DNA of 58,412 bases from Flavobacterium sp. (lineage in GTDB: Bacteria > Bacteroidota > Bacteroidia > Flavobacteriales > Flavobacteriaceae). This document shows positions 51,300 through 58,412 of this stretch, in pieces. The stretch covers positions 1 to 58,412 of the forward strand of contig JASLDM010000106.1 of assembly GCA_030151565.1 (NCBI GenBank). Direction: 5' to 3'. Each line of letters starts with the position of its first letter. Position 1 is the first letter of the stretch. Position numbers and translations under genes: made by a program. The notes under the pieces were generated by a model. That model saw nothing but the letters and a program-made list of their open reading frames with translations, was not told where the DNA came from and made no database searches.

Positions 51300-51770
51300 G
51301 TTTTCGCGACTTGTAACTATAATGATGTTATGAGCGCTCTGAGTTCTTGTAATATGTGATGTAAGGAGTTAAAAAAGAGGTTTGTACTATTAGTGTTTAA
51401 AATGGGAACAATAGGGACGATTGAAATTTAGTGTTGTTATTTTAAATTTAGATTGGAGTTAGTAAGGTTTTATTGGGTACATCTACCAGACAAGTACCAG
51501 ATAACTACCAGACACCTTCGGGAAAAAAGCTTTTTTTCGAGGGTGAGTGGTGCTTGTCTCGAAGGAGTCTCGAACAACGTGCGTTTGAAACACACGTAAG
51601 TACTGTTGTTACTAAGGTTTTGAGTGTTTTTAAAGAGATTAGAAGCTGTATTTTTGAATTTATAAAGATGAGTTGTGTTTTTTGCAGATAAAAAGTAGGG
51701 CCGTTTCGTGATAATACCTAAGCTGTTTTTGAATGAAAACCAATAAATTGTTTGAGATGTTGCTAAGAAG
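51300..51770. other. Gene-free divergent region of the sulfur island
   Basis: Lies between the two divergent operons of the island. Apart from the two operator/promoters at its edges it holds the 11-bp-repeat element at 51484-51578. Short ORFs cover that element, but they follow its repeat period and do not look coding. Confidence 0.6.
51484..51578. repeat. Intergenic element B: 11-bp repeats in inverted arms
   Basis: Left arm: TACCAGACAAG, TACCAGATAAC, TACCAGACACC, then TTCGGG. After 40 bp, right arm in opposite sense: TCTCGAAGGAG and TCTCGAACAAC. Same plan as the element at 22657-22748: three units, 37-40 bp, two units. The complement of its right arm (GTTGTTCGAGA, CTCCTTCGAGA) resembles the left arm of the other element, so the two lie in opposite orientations. 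Confidence 0.7.
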
Positions 51771-51771
51771 T

Positions 51772-51815
51772 GTAACAATTGTTACTGCTTGCAAAAAGTC
51801 TAATTTATAGTTTTG
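51772..51815 (+). promoter_or_regulatory. Crp-type operator and promoter of the YeiH-DsrE-SoxB operon
   Basis: GTAACAATTGTTAC at 51772-51785, a perfect 14-bp palindrome, then 22 bp, then the -7 element TAGTTTTG at 51808-51815 (perfect TAnnTTTG). Predicted leader is about 20 nt to the ATG at 51841. Confidence 0.72.
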
Positions 51816-51840
51816 GAGTTCTTTGATAGAAATTAATAAT

Positions 51841-52773
51841 ATGAATGTATCCCCCTTAGTTAAGAAAGTCCTTTTTTTTGTGTTGTTCCTCGCTTGTTTA
51901 ACACCTTATGTAGACGCGCCAATCGCGCTGGTTTTAGGTGTTTTGATGGCAACTATAGTAGGTAATCCATATCCGAAACAAAGTAGTAAAACTACAAAAT
52001 GGTTGCTTAAGGTGGCTATTGTAGGTTTGGGATTTGGAATGAATTTTTATAGTGCGATTAATGCAGGAAAAGACGGGTTAATATTTACAGTTTTCTCTAT
52101 TATTTTTACTTTACTCTTTGGATGGATGTTAGGAAAATGGTTGAAAGTAGATTCTAAAACGTCTTATTTAGTTTCTTCAGGAACGGCAATATGTGGAGGA
52201 AGTGCAATTGCTGCGGTTGGACCTACAATTGAAGCTAATGATCGTCAAATGTCAGTAGCTTTAGGAACGGTTTTTATTTTAAACGCAGTTGCTCTTTTGG
52301 TTTTTCCAGTAATAGGTGGATGGCTTGAATTGTCACAGCATCAATTTGGTGTATGGAGTGCTATAGCTATACACGATACAAGCTCTGTGGTTGGTGCCGC
52401 TCAAAAATATGGAGAAGAAGCATTGGGAATTGCAACAACTATAAAGTTAGGGCGCGCATTGTGGATAATCCCTTTATCTTTATTTACTGTTTTTATAAAT
52501 AAGGGAGGAAAGAAAAAAATTAGCATCCCTTATTTTATCGGATTGTTTATTGTAGCTATGTTGATTAGCACGTTTATACCGCAATTGGATTTTATTTATG
52601 CTTATATTGTATTGTTGTCAAAAAAAGCATTGGTGGTTACGTTGTTTTTGATTGGATCTGGGCTTTCTATAGAGACAATAAAATCAGTAGGGGTGAAAAC
52701 ATTTATACAAGGATTAATTTTATGGATAACAGTTAGTATTACCGTATTGCTGATTGTTATGAATGTATATTAA
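51841..52773 (+). CDS. YeiH-family putative sulfate/sulfonate exporter
   Basis: Inner-membrane protein of 310 residues with about ten hydrophobic segments. Family motifs: KWLLKVAIVGLGFGMNF, SSGTAICGGSAIAAVGPTI (about 115-133, with its Cys), and SAIAIHDTSSVVGAA (about 178-192). YeiH/PF03601 proteins are thought to move sulfate, sulfite or sulfonates, with little direct proof. The ATG at 51841 is chosen over an in-frame TTG at 51823, because the predicted transcript starts near 51822. First gene of a three-gene operon with DsrE- and SoxB-like proteins. Confidence 0.85.
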   Translation: MNVSPLVKKVLFFVLFLACLTPYVDAPIALVLGVLMATIVGNPYPKQSSKTTKWLLKVAIVGLGFGMNFYSAINAGKDGLIFTVFSIIFTLLFGWMLGKWLKVDSKTSYLVSSGTAICGGSAIAAVGPTIEANDRQMSVALGTVFILNAVALLVFPVIGGWLELSQHQFGVWSAIAIHDTSSVVGAAQKYGEEALGIATTIKLGRALWIIPLSLFTVFINKGGKKKISIPYFIGLFIVAMLISTFIPQLDFIYAYIVLLSKKALVVTLFLIGSGLSIETIKSVGVKTFIQGLILWITVSITVLLIVMNVY

Positions 52774-52794
52774 TAAATAGTAAATACGAGAATA

Positions 52795-53226
52795 ATGAGA
52801 AAAATAATGTTTTTGTTTTTGATGCTTTTTTCTGGATTACAGATGCTGGCACAAGAGGAAAATGTAGTAAAGGAAGCAAGTCATAAGGTGATTTTTCAAA
52901 TGACTTCTTCAGATCAAGCTGAGCAAAAAGCACTTTTGAATAATTTGAATAATCTTAAAAATTTGTGGGGAACGGATGTACAAATTCATGTAGTAATACA
53001 TGGCCCTGGAATTGGAATGGTTATGAATGAAAAAACAGCGTTTAAGGAAGGAATCTATAAGGTTTTGGATCGAGGAGTTGTTTTTCAGGCTTGTGAGAAT
53101 ACGCTAAAGCAAAAAAATATCGAGAAAAGTGAAATATTGGAACGCATTGAATTTGTGCCTTCCGGATTAGCAGAAATCATTACTAAGCAAGAGCAGGGGT
53201 GGACGTATATTAAAAGTAACTTTTAA
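52795..53226 (+). CDS. Secreted DsrE-like sulfur-relay protein
   Basis: Small exported protein of 143 residues, Sec signal ending in QMLAQ. The mature part has the DsrE/DsrF fold pattern: HKVIFQMTSSDQAEQKALLNNLNNL, then VQIHVVIHGPGIGM, then VVFQACENTLKQKNI with C100, the position of the sulfur-carrying Cys in related proteins. It lies 21 bp after the YeiH gene and 8 bp before the SoxB-like gene. It may accept or deliver sulfane sulfur in the periplasm, taking the place of SoxYZ; this is inference. Confidence 0.82.
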   Translation: MRKIMFLFLMLFSGLQMLAQEENVVKEASHKVIFQMTSSDQAEQKALLNNLNNLKNLWGTDVQIHVVIHGPGIGMVMNEKTAFKEGIYKVLDRGVVFQACENTLKQKNIEKSEILERIEFVPSGLAEIITKQEQGWTYIKSNF

Positions 53227-53234
53227 GAAAATTA

Positions 53235-54935
53235 ATGATGAAAAATAGAAGAAGTTTTATAAAATCAATGGGAGTTTTAGGAATAGGTGCTACAGTAGCG
53301 CCGAGCTTGTCAGGTTTTGCAGCAACGCAATCAAATGACAATCAAACTGAGGCTTTTAAGATTGAAGAAGAAATAAAAGGAGTTCAAAAAATAAGTATTT
53401 TCCAAACTACTGACGTGCACTGTCAGTTGCATCCGCATGACGAATTGTTTTGGGAAAATGGAGAAGCGGTTTTTAGAAAAACGGGAGGCTATGCTTATAT
53501 GGCTGGAATGTTGAATGATTTAAGAAAACAAAATCCTAATAACTTTACAATTGATACTGGAGATATGTTTCAGGGCAGCGAATTGGCAGTAGAGACTACT
53601 GGTAGTGCATTTGTGCCCATTTTAAACGCAATGGACTATGACTTGTATCTGCCAGGGAATTGGGAGGTTGTTTATGGGAAAAAAAATATGCAACAGTTGA
53701 TGGGGGCTTTAACTGCGCCAAAGATCTGTACCAATATGTACCATGATCTAGGAGCTGGAGCTAAAGGAGAGCTAATCTTTCAACCTTATCATATTTGGAA
53801 TGTGGCAGGTGTTAAAATTGGTTTTATTGGATATACCGATCCTCTTGTTCCACAACGTCAATCACCGATGTATAGTGAAGGGATTGTCTATACCGAGCCA
53901 CAAGTCAATTTAGCTCATTATGTTGATGTTTTGCGTAATCAAGAGCAATGTGCGTATGTGATTTTAATATCTCATTTAGGTTTGTCACAGCAAATAGCAT
54001 TAGCAAACGATCCTGTTTGTGAAGGGGTGGATTATATTTTAGGAGGTGATACACACGAGCGTGTTCGCAAGCCTATTGAATGTAAGTATGCAAAGGTTGT
54101 TGAACCTGGGGCATTTGGATCTTTTATAGGACAATTGGATTTATATGTTAAAGACGGTAAAGTAATTCGCGATGAATATGCGCTGTTGGAAGTGGCTTCA
54201 AATAAGATAAATCCAGATCCTAAAGTTGCAGCAATTGTGAAAGAGAAAGAAGCTCCTTATGAGGCTGATATTAATAAAATTGTAGGATATAGTACCATAC
54301 CATTGTATCGATATTTTGTAGTTGAAAACCCAATAGATACTTTGGTACTTGAAGCTTTACATGCCAAACATCCTGAAGTGGATGTAGTTTTATCTAATGG
54401 ATTCCGTTTTTGTCCTCCTCATGTAACGAGAGATCATACTGGAAACATTCCAATTACCAATGGGTTAATTTATGATATGCTTCCAGTTGATTCTACTATT
54501 CGAATAGGAAAAGTAACAGGAGCACAAATTACAGCTTGGTTAGAAAAGGAATTAAATAATGTTTTTGCCAAAGAAGCATCTCAGCGTTTTGGAGGGTGGG
54601 TTGTAAAGTTTAAAGGTATGGAAGTGGCATTTAATGCATTTGCAGACGTCAATAAACGAGTACAAAGTGTAACTGTTGGAGGAAAACCATTAGAGCCTAA
54701 AAAAGTATATCAGGTATTGGCTTGTGAGCGTGAAGGAGATCCGGATGATATGTTATGTCGTATGAAGAATGTGAAAGAAGCATTTAATACTGATTCTACT
54801 TTACACGGAGCAATGATGGCTTATTTGAAAGAAAATAGTCCTGTCACGCCTACACCTCCACAATCTGCAAAGATTTTGGATGGACCAGCAACGTTGCTAT
54901 CACAAGTAACGGGTGTGGATTATAGTTTTGTATAA
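53235..54935 (+). CDS. SoxB-like thiosulfohydrolase of the 5'-nucleotidase family
   Basis: Periplasmic metallo-hydrolase of 566 residues. A Tat signal (NRRSFIKSMG, about 4-13) leads the protein, implying folding with metal before export. Metallophosphoesterase domain: D60 and H62 (TTDVHCQL), D110 (DTGDMFQG), N142-W143-E144 (PGNWEVVYG), ISHLGLS and GGDTHERVR. C-terminal 5'-nucleotidase domain from about 355 (SNGFRF, IYDMLPVDSTIRIGKVTGAQI). In nucleotidases the motif is GNHE with a catalytic His; Trp in this place is characteristic of SoxB (GHWE). With DsrE- and YeiH-like neighbours, sulfane-sulfur hydrolysis (release of sulfate from a carrier) is the best guess; a nucleotidase is the alternative. 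No other Sox gene is in the window. Confidence 0.8.
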   Translation: MMKNRRSFIKSMGVLGIGATVAPSLSGFAATQSNDNQTEAFKIEEEIKGVQKISIFQTTDVHCQLHPHDELFWENGEAVFRKTGGYAYMAGMLNDLRKQNPNNFTIDTGDMFQGSELAVETTGSAFVPILNAMDYDLYLPGNWEVVYGKKNMQQLMGALTAPKICTNMYHDLGAGAKGELIFQPYHIWNVAGVKIGFIGYTDPLVPQRQSPMYSEGIVYTEPQVNLAHYVDVLRNQEQCAYVILISHLGLSQQIALANDPVCEGVDYILGGDTHERVRKPIECKYAKVVEPGAFGSFIGQLDLYVKDGKVIRDEYALLEVASNKINPDPKVAAIVKEKEAPYEADINKIVGYSTIPLYRYFVVENPIDTLVLEALHAKHPEVDVVLSNGFRFCPPHVTRDHTGNIPITNGLIYDMLPVDSTIRIGKVTGAQITAWLEKELNNVFAKEASQRFGGWVVKFKGMEVAFNAFADVNKRVQSVTVGGKPLEPKKVYQVLACEREGDPDDMLCRMKNVKEAFNTDSTLHGAMMAYLKENSPVTPTPPQSAKILDGPATLLSQVTGVDYSFV

Positions 54936-54963
54936 TACTTTGTTTATATTGTTTTTTTATTTG

Positions 54964-54999
54964 AATCAGCTCTGTTTTACAGAGCTGATTTTTTTTAAA
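54964..54999 (+). terminator. Terminator of the YeiH-DsrE-SoxB operon
   Basis: Stem AATCAGCTCT/AGAGCTGATT with a seven-base loop, then a T8 tract. Confidence 0.88.
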
Positions 55000-55038
55000 T
55001 TCTATACTAAATAATGATGCGGTAAAGCGAAACTCTTT

Positions 55039-55046
55039 TAACTTTG
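55039..55046 (+). promoter_or_regulatory. -7 element of murF-alr
   Basis: TAACTTTG, a perfect TAnnTTTG match, 33 bp before the ATG. Confidence 0.5.
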
Positions 55047-55079
55047 ATGTACTCATTAGTATAATGAAATTATTTAAAA

Positions 55080-57518
55080 ATGAATATAACTGAATTTAGA
55101 GATTTGTTGCAGGCCAAGGTTATAGGTAATGGGACGACAGATTTGATTTCAACTTTACATACTTCTATAGATAGCCGTTCATTAGAAAATAATGAAAATA
55201 CATTGTTTTTTGCATTAAAAGGACATAATCACAATGGGCATGATTATATTCCAGAATTGATTAAGTGTGGTGTTCGATTTTTTGTTGTTTCTGAATTACC
55301 AAGTCTAGTTTCTGACGGACTTTGCTATTTTATTGTAGATGATGTATTGGTAGCTTTGCAAAAGTATGCCGCAGCTATACGATCTGCTGTATCTTTTCCT
55401 GTTATTGGTATTACAGGAAGTAAGGGTAAAACATTGGTTAAGGAATGGTTGAATTTTTTACTAAATCCTGAATTTACAATTATTAAAAGTCCCAAAAGTT
55501 ATAATTCTCAAACTGGAGTTGCTTTGTCGCTTTTGGGAATTAAAGCGACTCATGATCTTGGGATTTTTGAAGCAGGGATTTCTACCACTAATGAAATGGG
55601 ACGACTAGAATATATGTTAAAGCCAAGCTTAGGGGTTTTGACAAGTATTGGAACGGATCATCAAGAAGGTTTTGATAGTATAGAAGAGAAAATTTCTGAA
55701 AAGCTTCAACTTTTTAAAGATACTAAAACTCTTGTTTTTCAATATGATAAACGTGTTTTGGACGCTTTTGGAGCTAAGGAACGTGTTTTTTGTTGGAGTT
55801 TTGAAAAGAGTGACAATGTTCAGGTGTTTTTAGAATCTATCGGTAAGCAATACTTTCGTGTTCATTATCAAGAAAACTGTTTTGACGTTTATTTTCCTTT
55901 TGTTGATGCAGCTTCACTAGAAAATACGGCAACTTGTATTGCTGTGCTTTTGAAAATGGGTTATGATCCGAATGTGATTGAAGAACGAATCGCTCAATTG
56001 TATCCTGTTGAACTTCGACTACAAGTAAAACATGGACAGCATAATTGCGTTATTATAGATGATAGTTATAATGCTGATTTTGCTTCGTTAAAAATTGCGT
56101 TGGATTTTTTAGAAAAACATAAGAGTACTACGATTAAGACCGTGATCTTGTCTGATGTGTTTCAGAGTGGTGTGTCTGAAGATGCTTTGTACGATCAGGT
56201 TGCTTCGATTTTGGAAGCTAATAATATTACAAGACTTATAGGTGTCGGTCCTTCTATTTCAAAATATCTGAACGGGAAGAGTCATGTTTTTTTATATCCT
56301 ACGGTAGAAGATTTTTTACAACGTTTTAATATAGACGAGTTTCAAAATGAAACTATATTAGTTAAGGGAGCACGGAGTTTTCATTTTGATCGCATTGTAA
56401 GTCTTTTGGAAGCTAAAACTCACGAAACTATTTTGGAGGTTAATTTAAATGCCTTACGACATAATTTGAATTTTTATCGTTTGCGTTTGAAACCAGAAAC
56501 TAAAATTATGGTAATGGTAAAGGCTTCTGGTTATGGTAATGGGAGTTTTGAAATAGCTAAATTGTTATCACACGAAAAGGTAGACTATTTAGGAGTAGCT
56601 TTTGCAGATGAAGGAATAGCATTGAGAAAAGCAGGAATCCACATACCTATTATTGTAATGAATCCTGAGGTAAGTGCTTTTCCAGCGATGCTCGCATATC
56701 AATTGGAACCTGAGATTTTTTCAATAGCAGTTTTAGAAACTTTTCTAAAAGTAGCACGTTTGCATAATGAATATCAATACCCGATTCACTTGAAAATAGA
56801 TTCAGGAATGCATCGTTTAGGTTTTTTGCCTAAAGATTACGATCAAGTAATTGCATTACTGAAACAGACAAACGTATTGGAAGTCAAAAGTATTTTCTCT
56901 CACTTGTCATCTAGTGATATGCCGGAAAATAGGGAGTTTACATTGAAGCAAATTGCTGATTTTCAAGAAGCATGTGCTATCTTGTCATCCGGGTTAGAAA
57001 TTGAACCAATCCGACATATATTGAATACCTCTGGAGTTTATCATTTTCCAGAGCATCAATTAGAAATGGTGCGTGTTGGTATTGGTTTGTATGGCGTTGG
57101 AAATGATGAAGAGGAAAATATGCAGCTTCAGTCTGTAAGTGCTTTGAAAACAAAAATACTTCAAATTCGAGAACTATCAGAAGGAGAAAGCGTAGGTTAT
57201 GGACGTCGTTTCAAAACAACCCGAATTACGCGTATAGCTACAATTCCTATTGGTTATGCAGACGGGGTTCATCGCTCTTGGGGTAATAGTGTTGGTTGGG
57301 TATATATTAAGGAGTGTAAAGCGCCAATTGTTGGGTCAATTTGTATGGATATGTTAATGGTTGATATTACTGATGTAAATTGTATAGAAGGAGATGACGT
57401 TGAAATTTTTGGTAAGAATTTATCGGTCTCAGAAATAGCTTCAGTGATTGGAACAATTCCTTATGAAATTATGACTAGTATTTCACCACGTGTAAAAAGA
57501 GTTTTCTTTGAAGAGTAA
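55080..57518 (+). CDS. Bifunctional MurF ligase / alanine racemase
   Basis: Fusion of 812 residues joining two steps of peptidoglycan precursor synthesis. Residues 1-440 are MurF, which adds D-Ala-D-Ala to UDP-MurNAc-tripeptide: P-loop TGSKGKT (112-118), then SYNSQTGVALSLL and IIDDSYNADFASLKIAL. Residues 445-812 are a PLP-dependent alanine racemase: K481 in VKASGYGNG, HLKIDSGMHRLGF, and YGRRF near the C-terminus with the catalytic Tyr region (SVGYGRRFKT). The fusion is known throughout Bacteroidota. MurF lacks nothing obvious, though its Lys/Asn pattern at the third motif was not checked in detail. Confidence 0.93.
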   Translation: MNITEFRDLLQAKVIGNGTTDLISTLHTSIDSRSLENNENTLFFALKGHNHNGHDYIPELIKCGVRFFVVSELPSLVSDGLCYFIVDDVLVALQKYAAAIRSAVSFPVIGITGSKGKTLVKEWLNFLLNPEFTIIKSPKSYNSQTGVALSLLGIKATHDLGIFEAGISTTNEMGRLEYMLKPSLGVLTSIGTDHQEGFDSIEEKISEKLQLFKDTKTLVFQYDKRVLDAFGAKERVFCWSFEKSDNVQVFLESIGKQYFRVHYQENCFDVYFPFVDAASLENTATCIAVLLKMGYDPNVIEERIAQLYPVELRLQVKHGQHNCVIIDDSYNADFASLKIALDFLEKHKSTTIKTVILSDVFQSGVSEDALYDQVASILEANNITRLIGVGPSISKYLNGKSHVFLYPTVEDFLQRFNIDEFQNETILVKGARSFHFDRIVSLLEAKTHETILEVNLNALRHNLNFYRLRLKPETKIMVMVKASGYGNGSFEIAKLLSHEKVDYLGVAFADEGIALRKAGIHIPIIVMNPEVSAFPAMLAYQLEPEIFSIAVLETFLKVARLHNEYQYPIHLKIDSGMHRLGFLPKDYDQVIALLKQTNVLEVKSIFSHLSSSDMPENREFTLKQIADFQEACAILSSGLEIEPIRHILNTSGVYHFPEHQLEMVRVGIGLYGVGNDEEENMQLQSVSALKTKILQIRELSEGESVGYGRRFKTTRITRIATIPIGYADGVHRSWGNSVGWVYIKECKAPIVGSICMDMLMVDITDVNCIEGDDVEIFGKNLSVSEIASVIGTIPYEIMTSISPRVKRVFFEE

Positions 57519-57576
57519 TATACGTTTGCATTTAAAAATTCTGTAAATTAGCCGAAAATTTAAAAAAAGAAATAAC

Positions 57577-58008
57577 ATGGGATTTATTAGTGAATTTAAA
57601 GAATTTGCCGTAAAAGGCAATGTGATGGACCTAGCAATTGGGGTGATCATCGGAGGTGCATTTGGAAAAATTATTGACAGTGTGGTTAATGATTTAATAA
57701 TGCCAGTGGTTTCTGCAATTATCGGAACACCTGATTTTTCTAACCTTTACTTAGCTTTGAAAGGTGATGTAGCTAGTGGATTAGCTTTAGCTGATGCAAG
57801 AGCTGTAGAAGGATCTGTGATTTTTGCATATGGTAATTTTATTACTGTATTAATTAATTTCGTATTATTAGCATTAGTTGTATTTATGTTGGTGAAAGGA
57901 ATTAATAAAATGAAGCGTAAAGAGGAAGAAGTTGCTCCAGCAGCTCCAGCAGGACCTACACAAGAAGAATTACTTTCAGAAATTCGCGATTTATTAAAAA
58001 AGAATTAG
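57577..58008 (+). CDS. mscL: Large-conductance mechanosensitive channel
   Basis: Emergency osmotic valve of the inner membrane, 143 residues. N-terminal FKEFAVKGNVMDLAIGVIIGGAFGKI is the amphipathic helix plus the first membrane segment with the pore motif, followed by VNDLIMPVVSAI, a periplasmic loop, a second segment (about 87-108) and a charged C-terminal helix after an Ala/Pro-rich linker. Full-length for the family. A terminator follows. Confidence 0.96.
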   Translation: MGFISEFKEFAVKGNVMDLAIGVIIGGAFGKIIDSVVNDLIMPVVSAIIGTPDFSNLYLALKGDVASGLALADARAVEGSVIFAYGNFITVLINFVLLALVVFMLVKGINKMKRKEEEVAPAAPAGPTQEELLSEIRDLLKKN

Positions 58009-58032
58009 TTCTTTTTAGTAAGCATATTTTGT

Positions 58033-58072
58033 AAAAAAGGGGATTTATACTATGTATAAATCCCCTTTTTTG
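58033..58072 (+). terminator. Terminator after mscL
   Basis: Perfect stem AAAAAGGGGATTTATAC/GTATAAATCCCCTTTTT with a three-base loop. Confidence 0.9.
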
Positions 58073-58239
58073 TTTTGTTAATTCATTTTATGGTAATTTT
58101 TACACTTAGTGTTTTATCTTGTTGATTTCTATGTTTTTATGCGCTTTGATAGGAAAATAATATCAAAAAAGATAACATAAAATTAGCATATATCGATTTT
58201 TTGTTATTTGTTTGTTAAACAATTTAAAATTAATAAAAC

Positions 58240-58412
58240 ATGAGGAAAATTGTACTCAATTTCTTCTTAGTCGTATTCGCTCTTTGTATGGTACAAGAGT
58301 CATACGCACAAGGAAGAAAGGTTACAGGTAAAGTTGTTTCTGCGGGGGATGGGTTGCCACTTCCAGGAGCAAGCGTGCTGATTAAAGGTACCCAAGAAGG
58401 AGTAACTGCCGA
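58240..58412 (+). CDS. SusC/RagA-type TonB-linked receptor, 3' end outside window
   Basis: The first 57 codons of a gene running off the right edge. Sec signal ending in ESYAQ, then GRKVTGKVVSAGDGLPLPGASVLIKGTQ, the N-terminal carboxypeptidase-D-like domain typical of SusC-type outer-membrane receptors. The ATG is at 58240. A SusD-like partner should follow outside the window. The 167 bp upstream of the start, after the mscL terminator, are AT-rich and contain its promoter, which I cannot place. Confidence 0.85.
   Translation, partial: MRKIVLNFFLVVFALCMVQESYAQGRKVTGKVVSAGDGLPLPGASVLIKGTQEGVTA

Noticed and set aside
51473..51691. 72-codon frame over repeat element B
   Set aside because: Its residues simply translate the 11-bp repeats, with no family match or promoter; the DNA structure explains it better than a protein.

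Overview
The window reads as one chromosomal segment of a Flavobacteriaceae bacterium (Bacteroidota), most like Flavobacterium or Myroides. The evidence is low GC, AT-rich intergenic DNA, the gliding genes gldB and gldC, a type IX secretion C-terminal signal, TonB-linked outer-membrane receptors, a fused MurF-alanine racemase, and many promoters of the Bacteroidota type (-7 element TAnnTTTG). I see no tRNA, rRNA, CRISPR array, prophage or intact insertion sequence. Both ends cut through genes: a polyprenyl synthetase at the left and a SusC-type receptor at the right.

Layout. 1-5.5 kb: isoprenoid synthetase end, dnaG primase without zinc ligands, nadE, gldB-gldC. 5.5-14.1 kb: LuxE-like acyltransferase; a reverse-strand trio of TonB receptor, right-handed-repeat lipoprotein and very small T9SS-sorted protein; a divergent PhoB/PhoR-like two-component pair; a glycosyltransferase. 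14.2-19 kb: trmB, a LysE-type transporter, an alkyltransferase-like protein, then a redox/Fe-S set (Mrp ATPase, NifU domain, thioredoxin-reductase-like ferredoxin reductase, 2Fe-2S ferredoxin). 19-33.7 kb: two S9 peptidases, DUF1684, a LEA-like coiled-coil lipoprotein, mtgA, DedA, a dicarboxylate/amino-acid symporter, a UbiB/ABC1 kinase, a C1 peptidase, an MscS channel and a tRNA dihydrouridine synthase. 33.8-42.5 kb: ecotin, a large GAF protein of unknown role, an HD phosphohydrolase fused to a Pycsar-type membrane effector domain, a 1240-residue phosphoesterase/kinase-like/outer-membrane-barrel fusion, and a lipoprotein. 42.7-45.4 kb: lepA and a lipoprotein. 45.5-54.9 kb: a sulfur island. 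55-58.4 kb: murF-alr, mscL and the start of a susC-like gene.

The sulfur island is the most coherent candidate for an undescribed system. It has a reverse-strand arm (two YeeE/TsuA-like half-transporters with a porin between them, a Crp-type regulator, a TauE/SafE exporter, a CstB-like persulfide dioxygenase-rhodanese, thioredoxin) and a forward arm (YeiH-type exporter, secreted DsrE-like protein, Tat-exported SoxB-like hydrolase). Four promoters in it carry the same 14-bp palindrome (consensus GTAAC-n4-GTTAC) at exactly the same distance, 22 bp, from a -7 element. This suggests one activator, probably the Crp-type protein encoded in the island, controlling uptake, periplasmic hydrolysis, sulfane-sulfur oxidation and sulfite export. 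No soxYZ, soxAX or soxCD is present in the window, so the SoxB-like enzyme would need another sulfur carrier; the secreted DsrE-like protein is the obvious candidate.

Other points of note are two intergenic elements built from 11-bp direct repeats in inverted arms, three convergent gene pairs with overlapping 3' ends, and a short ORF overlapping the lepA start. All functional calls rest on recognising motifs by eye; no database search was run.
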